From Scortum barcoo (lineage: Eukaryota > Chordata > Actinopteri > Centrarchiformes > Terapontidae): 64,000 bases of DNA. Shown piece by piece: positions 23,068 through 33,418 of this stretch (position 1 is the first letter of the stretch; each line of letters starts with the position of its first letter). Where the stretch lies: the NCBI GenBank assembly GCA_023238725.1, contig CM041551.1:10653759-10717758 (forward strand), read 5' to 3'. A model generated the notes under the pieces. It had not been told where the DNA came from and searched no databases. It worked only from the letters and a program-made list of their open reading frames with translations. The translations under genes and the position numbers were made by a program.

Positions 23068-23892
23068 AACTGGCACTGGACAACTTGCACACCAGCCACC
23101 TGTATGGGAAGACACAAAGCAGGATGTACTTCCTAAGGAGACTGCAACATCTGCAGCAAACTCCTGCAGATGTTTTACCAGTCTGTGGTTGCCAGTGTCC
23201 TCTTTTACACTGTGGTATGCTGGGGGGGCAGCATATCCAAAAAGGACACATCCAGACTGGATAAACTGATCAGGCGGGCCGGCTCTGTGGTCGGCACGGC
23301 ATGAAGCTGGACTCTCTGGGTGACGGTGGCAGAGTCGCGAGGACTCTGGACAAACTGCTGATGGATATTATGGACAATGCCAGCCACCCTCTGCACACCG
23401 TCATCAGCAACCAGAGGAGCCTGTTCAGTGAAAGACTGCTCCTTCCCAAGTGCAGGACCAACAGGCTCAAGAACTCCTTTGTCCATCATGCCATCACACT
23501 CTACAACTCCTCACAAGGGGGGAGGAGGACATAGAGTAGGGGTGGTAGCCATTGTACATTTACTTGTACAACACATACATACACATTTGGACACTTTTCC
23601 TCTGGTGCAATAACCCACATCATATGCAATAATGTGCAATAATTTTAATTTATAACTCTTAACTTATACTTATACTATACAAAGCCATAACTTATTTCAC
23701 ACACGATGCCATACTCAGCTCTTTCTATTTACTTATAGTATTTTATTCCCATTCTTTATATTTTATATTTTGTATTTTTAAGTATTTACTGTTTTATTTT
23801 TCATCTGTGTGCTTCTCTACCTGTATGCTGTATGCTGCTGGAAACGTAAATTTCCCTGAGGGAGTCATCTCCAAAGGGATCAATAAAGTGAA

Positions 23893-23916
23893 GTCTATGT
23901 CTAAGTCTAAGTCTAA
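23893..23916 (+). repeat. (GTCTAA)4 LINE 3' tail
   Basis: Four 6-bp units, GTCTAT then GTCTAA three times, directly follow the LINE 3' UTR. Short tandem tails in place of poly(A) are known for CR1/L2/Rex1-like elements, and this marks the true 3' end of the insertion. Confidence 0.85.
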
Positions 23917-25280
23917 ACTTGCCAAAACCTTTTATACATCACTCTTTATACATTTATAACTTTTTACTTTTAGGCATATTTTTTTTTCCATTCAGTTTTG
24001 TACATTTAGATTTCTTCCTAAAAATTTTGTTTTAAGAAATCAGATGGTAGCTTGCAACCTTAATTTTACAATGAATGAAGCGAGAAACCCATACATTTAC
24101 ACAGTGACTGGTGTGACAGTTTGGAAACAGTGTTTTTAATGGATAAAAAACAATGCAGTCCAACCCTGTCATTCATATTTAAGACAAAAGGGCAAAATGG
24201 ACCATTGATTGAGATTTAGAGTTAGCTTTAAGTTCCTGAAAGCCCCCCGTCTAATCCTTGGATTATGTAAATAATTGAGGCTCAAGTTAAAGTTGCACTG
24301 AAACTGAGCTGAAAAATACAGACTCCTCAAGAGGCAGGCAGTTATTTTGTTTGATTGAATGCTCAGCAAATACATAGCAAGATATCACCAGACCAAAGCA
24401 TATACAAGTGCATAATCTTTCATATTGCGTAGCAGAAGCGGCTCGCCCGTCAATTTCATTATGCGGCGTGATTAAAACTCACCCAATGACTTGTCAGCTT
24501 TTGTAAGTTTATGTGATATTCCAACCACAAGTTATTGACCTAAGTATTAACAATTTGATAGAACATTCTTTAATAAACCCATATTCAGCAAAAAACACAA
24601 ACAAAAAGCTAAGTCAGGGTTTTCTATAAATCTATTTATCTTTGCTGCAGCCTGATATGCTCCTTTGGTGCTGCTTCCTACGAGAATGCAATATTTAGTC
24701 TCGTCCTTTCCTCTGCTGATGGTTTTTAAAGTCAAATTTTACCTTATATGTAATGTCTCCTATTGAAAATGAATGCTGTATTTATTCCATTATGATCACA
24801 ATGTCTAAACAGTGATTCACGGTTCAAGACTGCCTTGAGTTATTGTTATGTGCTCCTCTCAACCCTAATGAGTGCACTCTAAACAACACTACAACTGAGT
24901 GTGGTCAGACTGGTGGGAGGCTGGCAACCAGAGTGTCACTGTCTTATGAGAACAGATGGACCGCAGTGCCCCACTAACTCATCAGAACAAATGTGACTCA
25001 TGACTTCTGCCTTTTAACTTGTGGCATCTGCTTCAAAGTCTGAACTATTCAAAGTTTGGCAGGCTGTGAACACAAAGGTCCCACCGCAGCGTCTGACCCA
25101 GGAAGTTAAACATTTGTTTTTCAAGATGGAACTGGATCTGAGTCGGTCACACATTATGTCCGACCAAATGGCTGCTAGACGAGGCAGAGGGTTTTATTCT
25201 GATTCAGACTTTCTATCTTTTAAAAAAAATAGTGCAGCATTTGAAGATGCACCCATCCGCCTTCTTTCCTCTCCTTGAGC
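23917..25280. other. AT-rich non-coding stretch
   Basis: AT-rich DNA next to the LINE. The 85-codon frame at 25021-25278 has no recognised domain. An enhancer-like sub-block at 24380-24530 is listed separately. Confidence 0.5.
24380..24530. promoter_or_regulatory. Enhancer-like block (short)
   Basis: Sequence around tcaatttcattatgcggcg and gtgattaaaactcaccc is non-repetitive, with homeodomain-type cores and unusual CpGs for an AT-rich setting. Low-confidence inference. Confidence 0.2.
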
Positions 25281-25330
25281 TTATTATGAGGACTGGAAAC
25301 AGGAGGCAACAGCTAGCTCAGTGTCACAAA
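25275..25330 (+). mobile_element. Fold-back repeat, isolated plus-strand arm fragment
   Basis: 'gaggactggaaacaggaggc' followed by 'aacagctagctcagtgtcac' matches the 'gactggaaacaggggg' then 'aaacagctagcctggctctg' arm of the fold-back family described at 33040-33418. The matching opposite arm appears about 1 kb downstream at 26285-26395. The two may be the split arms of one element, or two fragments. Confidence 0.4.
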
Positions 25331-25900
25331 CTTAGTTACTGTTTTTCGCCAAAAAAGATAAAGCTATTGGCTCTCACTTCAGAAGCATTACCAATATTTC
25401 TCCGTGAATGTTCTCTCATGTGGCTTCAGTGAGTAAAGGGGGCCAGCAGCACATTCAGTCATTCCCAATGACTGATCACTAACCCCCAGTGATTGTCAGG
25501 GGAAGCTGTCCTCCTCTGGTTTTGTTCTAAATTACTTAACATGTTTTTTTTTATGTTAAAACATTTTCTCAGTTTACCAGACTGATTTTATCCGAGCATC
25601 TCTGTATTTAAGATATTTCAGTTCCCCAGTCTATACTACAACATCCAGATAAAAGTTTTAGAAGATTTAGATGCACTTTGATAAAATGATGACAGTTTTA
25701 AAGAAATAATGATAACTAATTATATAGCTTGTTAATGTGATTTTAGTTTGACGTTTTTATTACTTCTGTATATAAAGTATATAAATGGTTATCTTATAGT
25801 GTCACCGATATCCAAGTAAACAAATGACATCATCTTGCAGCCTTTTGAGCTGGTCTTAGCTACTTGTCATTGAAAATAGTTGACCTAAGATCAAGAGGTA
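25331..25900. other. AT-rich non-coding stretch
   Basis: AT-rich DNA between the fold-back arm fragment and the cruciform. No gene or clear repeat end is visible. It may be interior sequence of a decayed fold-back element. Confidence 0.4.
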
Positions 25901-25911
25901 ATTTTGGTATT

Positions 25912-26003
25912 CTTGAGATAACAAAGCTAGTTTTCTTGTGAACAAGTTTTGTTATCTCAAGATAAGGAGATAATTAGCCCGTTATAATGAGAAAACTAGC
26001 TTG
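25912..26003. repeat. Nested inverted repeats (cruciform)
   Basis: CTTGAGATAACAAA (25912-25925) pairs perfectly with TTTGTTATCTCAAG (25948-25961) across a 22-nt loop. The loop itself contains the hairpin CTTGT-GA-ACAAG. A second pair overlaps it: AAGCTAGTTTTCT (25924-25936) with AGAAAACTAGCTT at about 25990-26002. 'Gagataa...ttatctc' palindromes recur in fish MITE-like repeats, so a mobile origin is plausible but unproven. Confidence 0.8.
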
Positions 26004-26284
26004 ACATTTCCTCTCATAACAGGTGTCTGTAGGCTATGTGGAGATGCTGTGGGAGTCATTATGTACAATGGGACGGGCTTGCAAGATCATTGGTTAAGTA
26101 ACAGTATAAGTAATAAAAGGCTCTGCTGCCCGGTCTTTCTTGCCACATAAAATATTATTTCACTTTGCAGACTGCATTTAATGCACAGTTAAAAAGGTTG
26201 AAAGTTTTCATTCCAGTCCAGGAAATGGAGAAACGGTCAACCAGACTTGGGTCAAACCAAAGGAAGTGCCTCTAAAGTTCATTC
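26004..26284. other. Non-coding stretch
   Basis: Short unique-looking DNA between the cruciform and the minus-oriented fold-back arm. Nothing recognised. Confidence 0.4.
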
Positions 26285-26395
26285 ATTTGTTTAATTCAAA
26301 CAAAAGATTGACCACATTGTGGTCAGCCAGGCTAGCCAGGTCCCCTGTTTTCAGTCTTTATTGCCAAGCTAGCTCCCATAATGCTATGAAAGGCG
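26285..26395 (-). mobile_element. Fold-back repeat, minus-oriented arm fragment
   Basis: On the minus strand this reads gcaataaagactgaaaacag, then gggacctggctagcctggct. It matches the 'cataaagactggaaacaggg' then 'ctagcctggctctg' arm of the fold-back family. It sits opposite the plus-oriented fragment at 25275-25330. Confidence 0.5.
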
Positions 26396-28385
26396 GCGCC
26401 AAGCCTTTTTTTTTATGATTATCAATAATTCCGTAAAAGGTGTTTATGACTCATATTTCCTCTGCAGATGCAGTGAGAGCCTCGAGGATTTAAAAATCAC
26501 TGTCTCAGTACCACTCACAGTAAAGGCTACACCTGCCAGTGTGTGACTTTTGAAACAGGGTAATACTCTTTTACTTAGTCCTTCTTATAGTCTTATCTTC
26601 CCTCATTCAAGTATATAGACAAGGCAGCTCAGCCACGCAGAGCTCTGGCAAGCATAAATGCTCTCCAGAGTGCAATGTAATGGTTGTACCCTGTCTACCT
26701 TCATCAAGGGGGATGTTACATAGCTTCTCCAACTGAACTACTTTAATTAATGCAGTGGGAACTTTTGGGGATGGGGAAGATTTTAAAATGCTTAATAATT
26801 CAAGGAGCACAAGATGTAGCATGTTCTGCGCTTTTCTTCAGATAGTCTGTCTGGCCTTGGATTAAATATTCACTCAGATATCACAGAGGCTGTAGAGGAT
26901 GACTTTTCCCCTGTTTTTTTTTTTTTTGTTACCTCAGCTGAGCGTACTGTTTGACCAATGTGTGTGTGTGTTTGTGCGTCAGTCATGGCTGACTGTAATG
27001 AGATCATTATCTTCTGTTATCCAGTCTGAGTTGCTCTCTGGTTCTCTGCCAAGAGAAATTAGAACAGAAAAAGGCCTGGTGAATATCTAGCACATTTAAT
27101 CTAATTGGTGTCACTTTTCTCCCTCCATTATGGTACTTTAATAGCCCTATCTGTCTCCATGTGGCTTGGCGGTGTTTAGGGTCAGTGGTCAGGGCCTAAT
27201 CTTTCTGCTCAGATCACATTAACACACCGCAGATCCTCAACAATGAGATAAACAAAGGCTCTTTTAAATAACACGGGCTACGACAACATTGTATCACTAA
27301 CTCATTAAAAAGTAACAGTAGGCCTCTTATCTATGACTTTACTTTTAGTTCCAATACAAGCTCAGAGCAGATGGGTGTCTTTTTTAATGCAGCAGAGAAG
27401 CACTTGACGCTCTCTCACAGTCATCTTCAAGAGGGAACTCTAGGAGATCTGAAAGCTGAGAAGCTGGCAAGACCACGACGGTTGAGGCGAGCACTTTGAA
27501 TGTTTCAGTGTAGCTTTGCCACCAAAACGAAGCTAGGCTGTCTGACACTAGTCTGGGATTTTCTTAAGAGGCTATTAGTGCCTTCCCACCAGCAAGAAAA
27601 CAGAACTTACCATTATTTCTCCTGCAATCTTTGGTGAGGAGAGCTTACAGGCCCCAGGCAGTGTTTGAATTGGGGCTGCATCAGTGCTCCCTTGCTCCGA
27701 AATCTATTATGCACTCTAATCCCTCCAACCTCAAGCCCCAACACATGTCTTTGAGTCATGAGTAGACTGGGCGGCCGTCCCAAGCCAGCGTTTAGACTCT
27801 CCTCTCTTTCTCTCCCTCTGACTCCCTCTCTCTCAGGATAGAGGATTTCCACCAAGTGCCTATTCTCTGTGTCAGTTCAACGTGTAATACAGGATCATCA
27901 GTCAGCTGTGAGACGGCCAGAAGGCTTCACTGTAAAAGGATTTAGATACTCCGAGGTGCAAAAGGAAGTGTCCCCGTAGGCTCGGTGGGAGGAGGCAGAC
28001 GGTATCGATTGGCTGAAGAGGAGATTTGCAGTGATGTCACACAGGAAGTCATCCATGGGTCATGTTTGTCAGCGTTGTCCAAGCTCAACAGGCACAAGCA
28101 AGGAAGAGAGGCCCCTTTAAATTTTCTTTGTAAATCACTGGGAGGAGAAAAAGAAATATCAGTGTACTCCAATCGAATAAACAAAGGCACAGACATACAT
28201 ATTTAATGGCATGCATAATTGATCGTTTTTCGCTCGCAGGGAGTCCTTTGCAGTATACGCTGAGCACTGAAGACATAAAAATAAAACATGAAGTGGGAAA
28301 GTCATTAAAACAGTTTTAGAGAAGTAGCGTGCAGAGTGGTACTGACTCTCACTTGAGTTGCCTGTGCTCCCAGCTTCCTCTAGTG
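26396..28385. other. Non-coding stretch
   Basis: Single-copy-looking DNA with T13 near 26916 and a short GT run near 26960. Frames of up to 86 codons carry no domain. A pyrimidine-rich patch lies at 27795-27835. Confidence 0.5.
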
Positions 28386-28470
28386 TTGGCACAGGTGCCA
28401 GTGGCTAATTGGTTAGTGATTAATCACATCCACTGTGAACTGCATGACCAATTAAGGGAGCCAGGGCCAC
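28386..28470. promoter_or_regulatory. Homeodomain-type palindrome cluster
   Basis: GTGATTAATCAC (28416-28427) is a perfect 12-bp palindrome with back-to-back TAAT cores. With the GGTTA just upstream it also resembles a degenerate HNF1 site. It is flanked by an outer inverted pair, TAATTGGT (about 28407-28414) and ACCAATTA (about 28447-28454). This symmetry suits dimeric homeodomain binding. Function is inferred. Confidence 0.35.
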
Positions 28471-29090
28471 TTCGCTCCAAAAGTGCGAGCGCAGTTGGCT
28501 TCCCGGGTCCATCAACGAACAGCCTCAGACCACAAAAGACATCAGGTGGAGTTATGTCAGACTGTGGCTCGTTCTGTTGCGGAAAATAGTGCTTGTGACC
28601 CGAGAAGGAGCGGAGTGAGAGTAGACGACACCAGGCTTGCTCATATGGAACAGTCTCTGCAATAGGACAGAAAATCATGTCATACTCTGAGGATTTAAAA
28701 CAATGTCAAACACTCACTTTGGCTGAACATAAAATATTCACACACCGGCAAAGCAAAGGGCAGCCATTTAAGGCTCATTTAGGTATTAGGGTCAAAACAC
28801 TAATAACTAAATACACCTGGATATGAATAATAGACTGTATTTGCTAAAGGTCATTAAAGATTCATTTCAGTATATCATAACTTGGATCTTATCTTTGTAG
28901 TTTTGGCCATCAATGCAGTCTGTTTCGACACTGTCAAGAAGTCTGACAGAGCAAGAAACAGATGAGGTAAGACATGGATGTAAACAAACCTCTAAGTTAA
29001 AGGCTGCACTTTTTGGCCATCTGGAGGCTGCAGAAACGAGTTGTAAACACATATCTCCACCTTTAAGTTAATAAGCAGATAGATGCGTAT
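28471..29090. other. Non-coding stretch, possible decayed repeat
   Basis: Mostly unique-looking. The part around 28985-29060 (gttaaaggctgcactttttg, then gccatctggaggctgcagaa) resembles wording common in fish interspersed repeats, but I cannot set its ends. No gene. Confidence 0.4.
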
Positions 29091-29099
29091 TTACTTATC

Positions 29100-29402
29100 C
29101 ATCCATTTTCTATTCCTGCTTTATCCTGACACACAGGAGTCGCAGGGGGTGCTGGAGCCTATCTCAGCTATCTTGGGCGAGAGAGGCAGGGTACATCCTG
29201 GACTGGATGCCAGCCAGTCAGTCACAGGACTGACATAAATAGACAGACAATCACTCACACTCACACAAAGGGCAATTAACCTAACCTGGATTGTGGGAGG
29301 AGGCTGGAGTACCCAGAGAGAACCCAACGCAGGCACAGGGAGAACATGCAAACTCCACACAGAAGGGCCCTGTGTCAACTGGGGATTGAACCCAGAACCC
29401 AC
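29100..29402 (-). mobile_element. Retroposed fish repeat with 9-bp target duplication
   Basis: This 303-bp insertion is flanked by TTACTTATC at 29091-29099 and again at 29403-29411. Its body is a well-known fish repeat: catccattttctattcctgc, ggtgctggagcctatctcag, and gcaaactccacacagaaggg just before gggattgaaccc. Read on the minus strand it starts with GGGTTCAATCCCC, close to a pol III B-box, and ends in an ATGGAT-type tail. That polarity plus the target duplication indicates LINE-mediated insertion of a SINE-like or LINE-3'-derived unit. I do not know the formal family name. Confidence 0.82.
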
Positions 29403-29411
29403 TTACTTATC

Positions 29412-29680
29412 TATATACATAATATTTATTCCATTTCCCTCACATTGTTTTCCACTGTTATCTGATACATTATAGTTATAAAAAAAAATTGATTATAGCC
29501 GTTTTAGACAAAAGTGCACGTGCACATGTACTTACCACAATAACCCAAAATTACGAGAAAAAAAAAAGCCAAGTTGTAATGAACCTTTATTATGAAATAT
29601 ACTTAACTGACTTTCTTGATGGGAGTTATAAGCTGTAGTATAGAATAATAATGTGTAGAATAAGATAAGATGTAGTAATC
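29412..29680. other. AT-rich non-coding stretch
   Basis: Short AT-rich DNA between two repeats, with A-runs near 29482 and 29560. Nothing recognised. Confidence 0.45.
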
Positions 29681-30076
29681 TTATATGAAGCTAAAGTAAG
29701 GAGGCTGATAGTTTCACTTACAAGCACCTCTATATCTCACCAATTAACACGTCATAACTTGTAAGTTTATCCGTACTAAAACTGAAGTGTAAAAATAACA
29801 TGCTGTGTTATTGAGTCTTATTGTCACCTTACATTTGCCAGATATCCAGCAGAGATTGCAGGAAGTCACTCCCCCCAGACGCTGTACGCCACTTAACTTA
29901 CCAATAAACTTAACTCTCAGCATAACCATATGTTGTTCTTTTACATTTCTATTTGTCTGCTTGGCTGTAGTTCACTGAACAGACAGATGCAAGATTGATA
30001 TCGACCTCCTCGTGTTATTCTTGGCAGGGAAGTGAATAAGTATATTTCCCAAAATGTCAAACTATTCCTTTAAGAT
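29680..30076 (+). mobile_element. Fold-back (palindromic) fish repeat, copy A
   Basis: The left part reads agcacctctatatctcaccaa and ttaacacgtcataacttg, the inner arm of the family. The middle has gcaggaagtcact. The far end reads gaagtgaataagtatatttc then ccaaaatgtcaaactattcc, the mirror-image outer terminus. It aligns piece by piece with copy B (33040-33418) and copy C (42675-43112). The central and left outer portions are decayed. Confidence 0.65.
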
Positions 30077-31660
30077 AAGTAGAAGTAGAAGTAGAAAAGG
30101 ACTGGGTGTGTTTTGCTTCTTTTTTTCCACTAACCGTGTAGACGATTGGGTGCCAGGCGGCTGCAGATTGAGCGGCTGTGGTGTTGCTGCCTCTGTGGCC
30201 AGTTAAAGCAAGGTGGAGGTGATTCATCAAGGGCTCCGTGGGGCCATCTGTGGAACAGACTGACAAATGTCTCCCTCCTTTGTCATAAGGACACACGTCT
30301 CACAAAGCTGGCGATTAATGCCCCTTTTACAACACATTTATTTGTCACCCAGGTATTTATCCCTGCGGTGTCTTGCACTGTATTACCATGGCTGACAAGA
30401 CCAGGAACCATTTGCAGGCCGTCGTCCAAGGAGGGCAGTCCATGAGGGACTGTCCTGGATGATTCCAGCTGAATTTTGATGGGCTCTCCTCGCTGCTGCT
30501 GCTGCCACCCCGCCCCCCTCCGTCCCAGCTCTCCGGCATAGGAGGGGGAAACATCAGAGATGGAGATGAAAATGTTGCCCAAAGACTTCATTCACATTCA
30601 GGCATTCATGCATTTAACAAAAGCAAGGAAGGGGAGTGAAGAAAGAAGAGGAAAGAGAAAAAGGTGCAGAGGGTGCAACCTGTTGTTTAGAAATTCACTC
30701 TCTGACTCGATCACGGGTGGTGAAATCAGAGTGTAGAACAAAGCGCAGATGATGCCCTTGCTCTGACAAAGGGGAGGGGGAGCTCGGCATGTCAGTGATG
30801 AAATCCTTCTTGTTTGCCCTGCATTATGAACAGGTTGTAGTCTGGATAAGCCATTGGAGGAGCACACACCCTAGTGGATCTGATTGCACTGTTGTCAATC
30901 TATCCATCTCGTTGCAATGGCAGTGATCGCTCCAAATACCATTTGGTAAATATGACGGAGGTGCCATTAGACAAGGTCAGGGCCGCTAAGCTTGTTATCT
31001 CATTGCATGGGTGTAGTGTTTTCAGTGTCGAGCGCACCAGTCCCTGGCCCCTTCACCTGCTTTAGGAACCATAACCATTTATTTTTGAGATGGACCACTC
31101 CAGAGGAGATGTTTTGTCTTAATCATTACTCTCTCAAAGGAAGAAAATTACACAGGGAGAACTGTTTATTGTGCCATTAGTTCATTTTTTTTGGCTGTTT
31201 TTATTTTTTTTTTGTTTGTAAAAGAGTGCAAATACTTTACCTCTGTAAATGTCACCCTGGCAGTTTTGATATCATTACCGTTTTGACTCCATCTGCAAAA
31301 CAGACCATCCTGCTGCTTCTGTTTTGTGAGGGATGCAGAAAAAAGACGTGCACGAAAAGAACAGAGCACAAGACAGGTGCGACGTGTTTGTGTGTGTGTG
31401 AGGGAGAGAGACTGCATGTGTGTGCGCTTGTGCAACAAAGGAAATGAGACAGGGCGGAGGATAGAAAGAAACTAAAGTACACACTCCGAAGGACGTCAAG
31501 CTCCCTCACTTTCACAGACTCTTTTTCCTCCTTGTGTGTAGTCAATGGGGAGAGTGAGCACACACACACACACACGCACACACAGATGAGGGTGAAAGTG
31601 AAGCTCAAACTCACACTCCAAAGGACATGCCCTCTGGAGCTGAATGTGCACACACCAATA
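30077..31660. other. Non-coding stretch
   Basis: No gene recognised. A (CTG)4/C-rich patch lies at about 30491-30528, T-rich DNA at 31186-31218, and imperfect TG repeats at 31385-31430. Frames up to 133 codons are repeat-driven or lack domains. Confidence 0.5.
31559..31584. repeat. (CA)n microsatellite
   Basis: About 12 CA units with one CG interruption. Confidence 0.93.
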
Positions 31661-31940
31661 CAGAGTCACTTGTTGGTAATGAGGGACTCAAATCAGAATC
31701 AATTATGAATGTTCCATCAGGAGGCTTTGGGGCCATATCAAGGGAGCCAGGTATTAGACAGTAATGAGAAATGGAACACAGAGAAGTATGGCCCTGCAGG
31801 CTCTGAAGTCTGCAGGCAGCATGTGATTCAGTGGTTTAAATACATTTGCATTCATTCAGTTTGCAAGAAGGCCATATTTTATTAAAGTGAAACGCCTTCC
31901 TTCATGTGCCTCTAACAATCATGCGGGTAGACAAAACCTT
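31660..31940. promoter_or_regulatory. Enhancer-like block with POU octamer and CArG-like site
   Basis: Non-repetitive DNA with gaatcaattatgaatg, a perfect octamer ATTTGCAT at 31844-31851 and CCATATTTTATT (CArG/MEF2-like) about 20 bp further on. This combination is typical of regulatory DNA. Inferred from motifs only. Confidence 0.28.
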
Positions 31941-32016
31941 TGATTCTTGGTTAGATGAAAACCATCTCTTTTATGACCGATATGGACTGGCACAATTGTA
32001 CCGCATACGATAACCC

Positions 32017-32049
<33 letters not shown>

Positions 32050-32060
32050 GTGCGTGTGTG
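32017..32060. repeat. (TG)n microsatellite with CG interruptions
   Basis: Forty-four bp of alternating TG with two CG interruptions. Z-DNA prone. Confidence 0.95.
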
Positions 32061-32926
32061 CATTTAGAAGAAGAAAGAGAGAGGGAGAAAGAAGTGAGAA
32101 GAGAGTGAGTTAGTTCTGGCTGTACTGATCTCAGCCAGTCAACTCGTTCTCCGCTGGCCAGAGCCTCGTTTGCTCCAGCCTGATGATTGATTCTTGTTTG
32201 GGGCCATGCCTATGGGCCTTATTAAATCAAAATGTAAACTCACTCTTATAACAAATTGCAGGGAAAATGCCAGTAGCCAGCTCCCCGTTAGGGGTGGACC
32301 TGGATTACTCTGACAAGTTAAGAACGCAATGAGCTTCCCAGAGCTCCCCTCACCTGCTCGCACAGCTTGGATGTTTCCTCTCAATCCTGCAGAAATTGAG
32401 GATTTCTCCCAGTCTCCCTTTGTCTGTCCTTATAATACCTTAAATTGGGTGTTCACCACCAAAATGGATCATTTACATCCAAATTAGATGAATTGATCCC
32501 TCTATCAAGGTGTTGTCAGTGTAGCCTGATATACTCTAGTTCATTCCTCTGTACCTTAAAGCTCCACTGGTGTCCAGAAACTATTAAAAACACTTCTATC
32601 AAAAGGAAGCGAGCGCTGTAGTTTCTTGCGAGTCAATCCTACATGCAGTCCTCACTCACGCGCCATTTGATGAAAACAACCTGGTGTTAAAAAACTGCAA
32701 GGGGCCAGCATTGGTGGAGGGGGAGTGTTATTTCAAGCGTCAGTGACACAGCCAAGTTCAAGTGAGTTACAGATCAATTCATTTGACAGCACATCAGATG
32801 CTGGAAAACTGCAGGGAGGTTTATAATACCACGAGACAGGATTTTACAACTCTTGGAAAATTATCACAGTGAAAATCGTTTTATTTTTCATCAAAACAAT
32901 CACCAGGATACATTAATTTGATTGCC

Positions 32927-33013
32927 TTTGCCAGATGATGTGGCAAAAGTTGCCAGGCGCCGCGGTCTCGGTTGACTTTTTTTGCTGGCACACTCTGCCG
33001 TCAAAGTGTTGAC
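32927..33013. promoter_or_regulatory. Paired dyad sites (NFI-like and GTCAA/TTGAC)
   Basis: TTTGCCA-(7 nt)-TGGCAAA at 32927-32947 is a perfect inverted repeat resembling an NFI-type dyad. GTCAA-AGTG-TTGAC at 33000-33013 is a second perfect dyad. Between them is a CpG-rich string (ggcgccgcgg). Binding is inferred. Confidence 0.3.
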
Positions 33014-33039
33014 GCTGCCTGCCTGAATAAAGAATAAAA

Positions 33040-33418
33040 GAATAGCTCACATTTAATTTCTTGCTGAGAGTTAGATGAAAATTATACCACTGTCATCTAT
33101 GTCTATTACATATCTCTATAATATTAAATATATATATAAACAGCAGCTCGTTAGCTATGCTTAACAAAAATACAGCGAGCTTAGCTCTGTCCAAAGGAAA
33201 CAAAATCTGCCAACTAGCATCTCTAAAGCTCACTAATTAATGCATTGTATGTCTTTGTTGAATCTGTAGAAAAAACAAAGTGAAAACTAATGCGGGAGCA
33301 TTTCTTGGCCATGCGTGGTGACTTCCTGTATTCTTATCCTGACCATAACTTTGCCAGGCATCCAGTACAGACACCAGGAAGTCACTGCACCTGCCCAAAA
33401 AAAGTGAATAAGCTTTTT
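33040..33418 (+). mobile_element. Fold-back (palindromic) fish repeat, copy B
   Basis: This is the most readable copy. Outer arm: ttcttgctgagagttagatg. Middle arm: agctctgtccaaaggaaac and ctctaaagctcactaattaa. Inner arm: catttcttggccatgcgtgg. The centre is a perfect 11-bp inverted pair, GTGACTTCCTG (33318-33328) and CAGGAAGTCAC (33375-33385). The right arm is cut short after the centre, jumping to agtgaataagc. The family consensus, as I recall it from fish genomes, is one long near-perfect palindrome with no coding sequence, i.e. a fold-back MITE. Confidence 0.75.

Larger units (their letters stand above)
22990..23916 (+). mobile_element. CR1/L2/Rex1-like LINE, 5'-truncated 3' end (dead)
   Basis: This encodes the C-terminal part of a non-LTR retrotransposon reverse transcriptase. 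SYRYLGLWLD lies at about 23007-23036, RMYFLRRLQ at about 23122, then FYQSVVASVLFYTVVCWGG in a second frame from about 23173. DKLLMDIMDNASHPLHTV follows at about 23350, and TNRLKNSFVHHAITLYNSS lies near 23460. The natural order is kept, but at least two frame changes and a stop (TGA near 23301) break the frame. The 3' UTR ends in ggatcaataaagt and a tandem GTCTAA tail. Everything upstream of the RT C-terminus is missing, which is usual 5' truncation. Clade placement within CR1/L2/Rex1 is uncertain. Confidence 0.88.
31941..33039. other. Non-coding stretch with inverted-repeat sites
   Basis: It includes the TG microsatellite listed separately. The segment 32560-32780 (cttaaagctccactggtgtc, ctgtagtttcttgcgagtca) resembles decayed fish repeat wording. 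Two small perfect inverted repeats at 32927-33013 are listed separately. No gene. Confidence 0.45.

Noticed and set aside
29375..29400. tRNA gene from the B-box-like GGTTCAATCCCC on the minus strand
   Set aside because: No A-box, anticodon arm or acceptor stem can be drawn. The motif lies inside an interspersed repeat.
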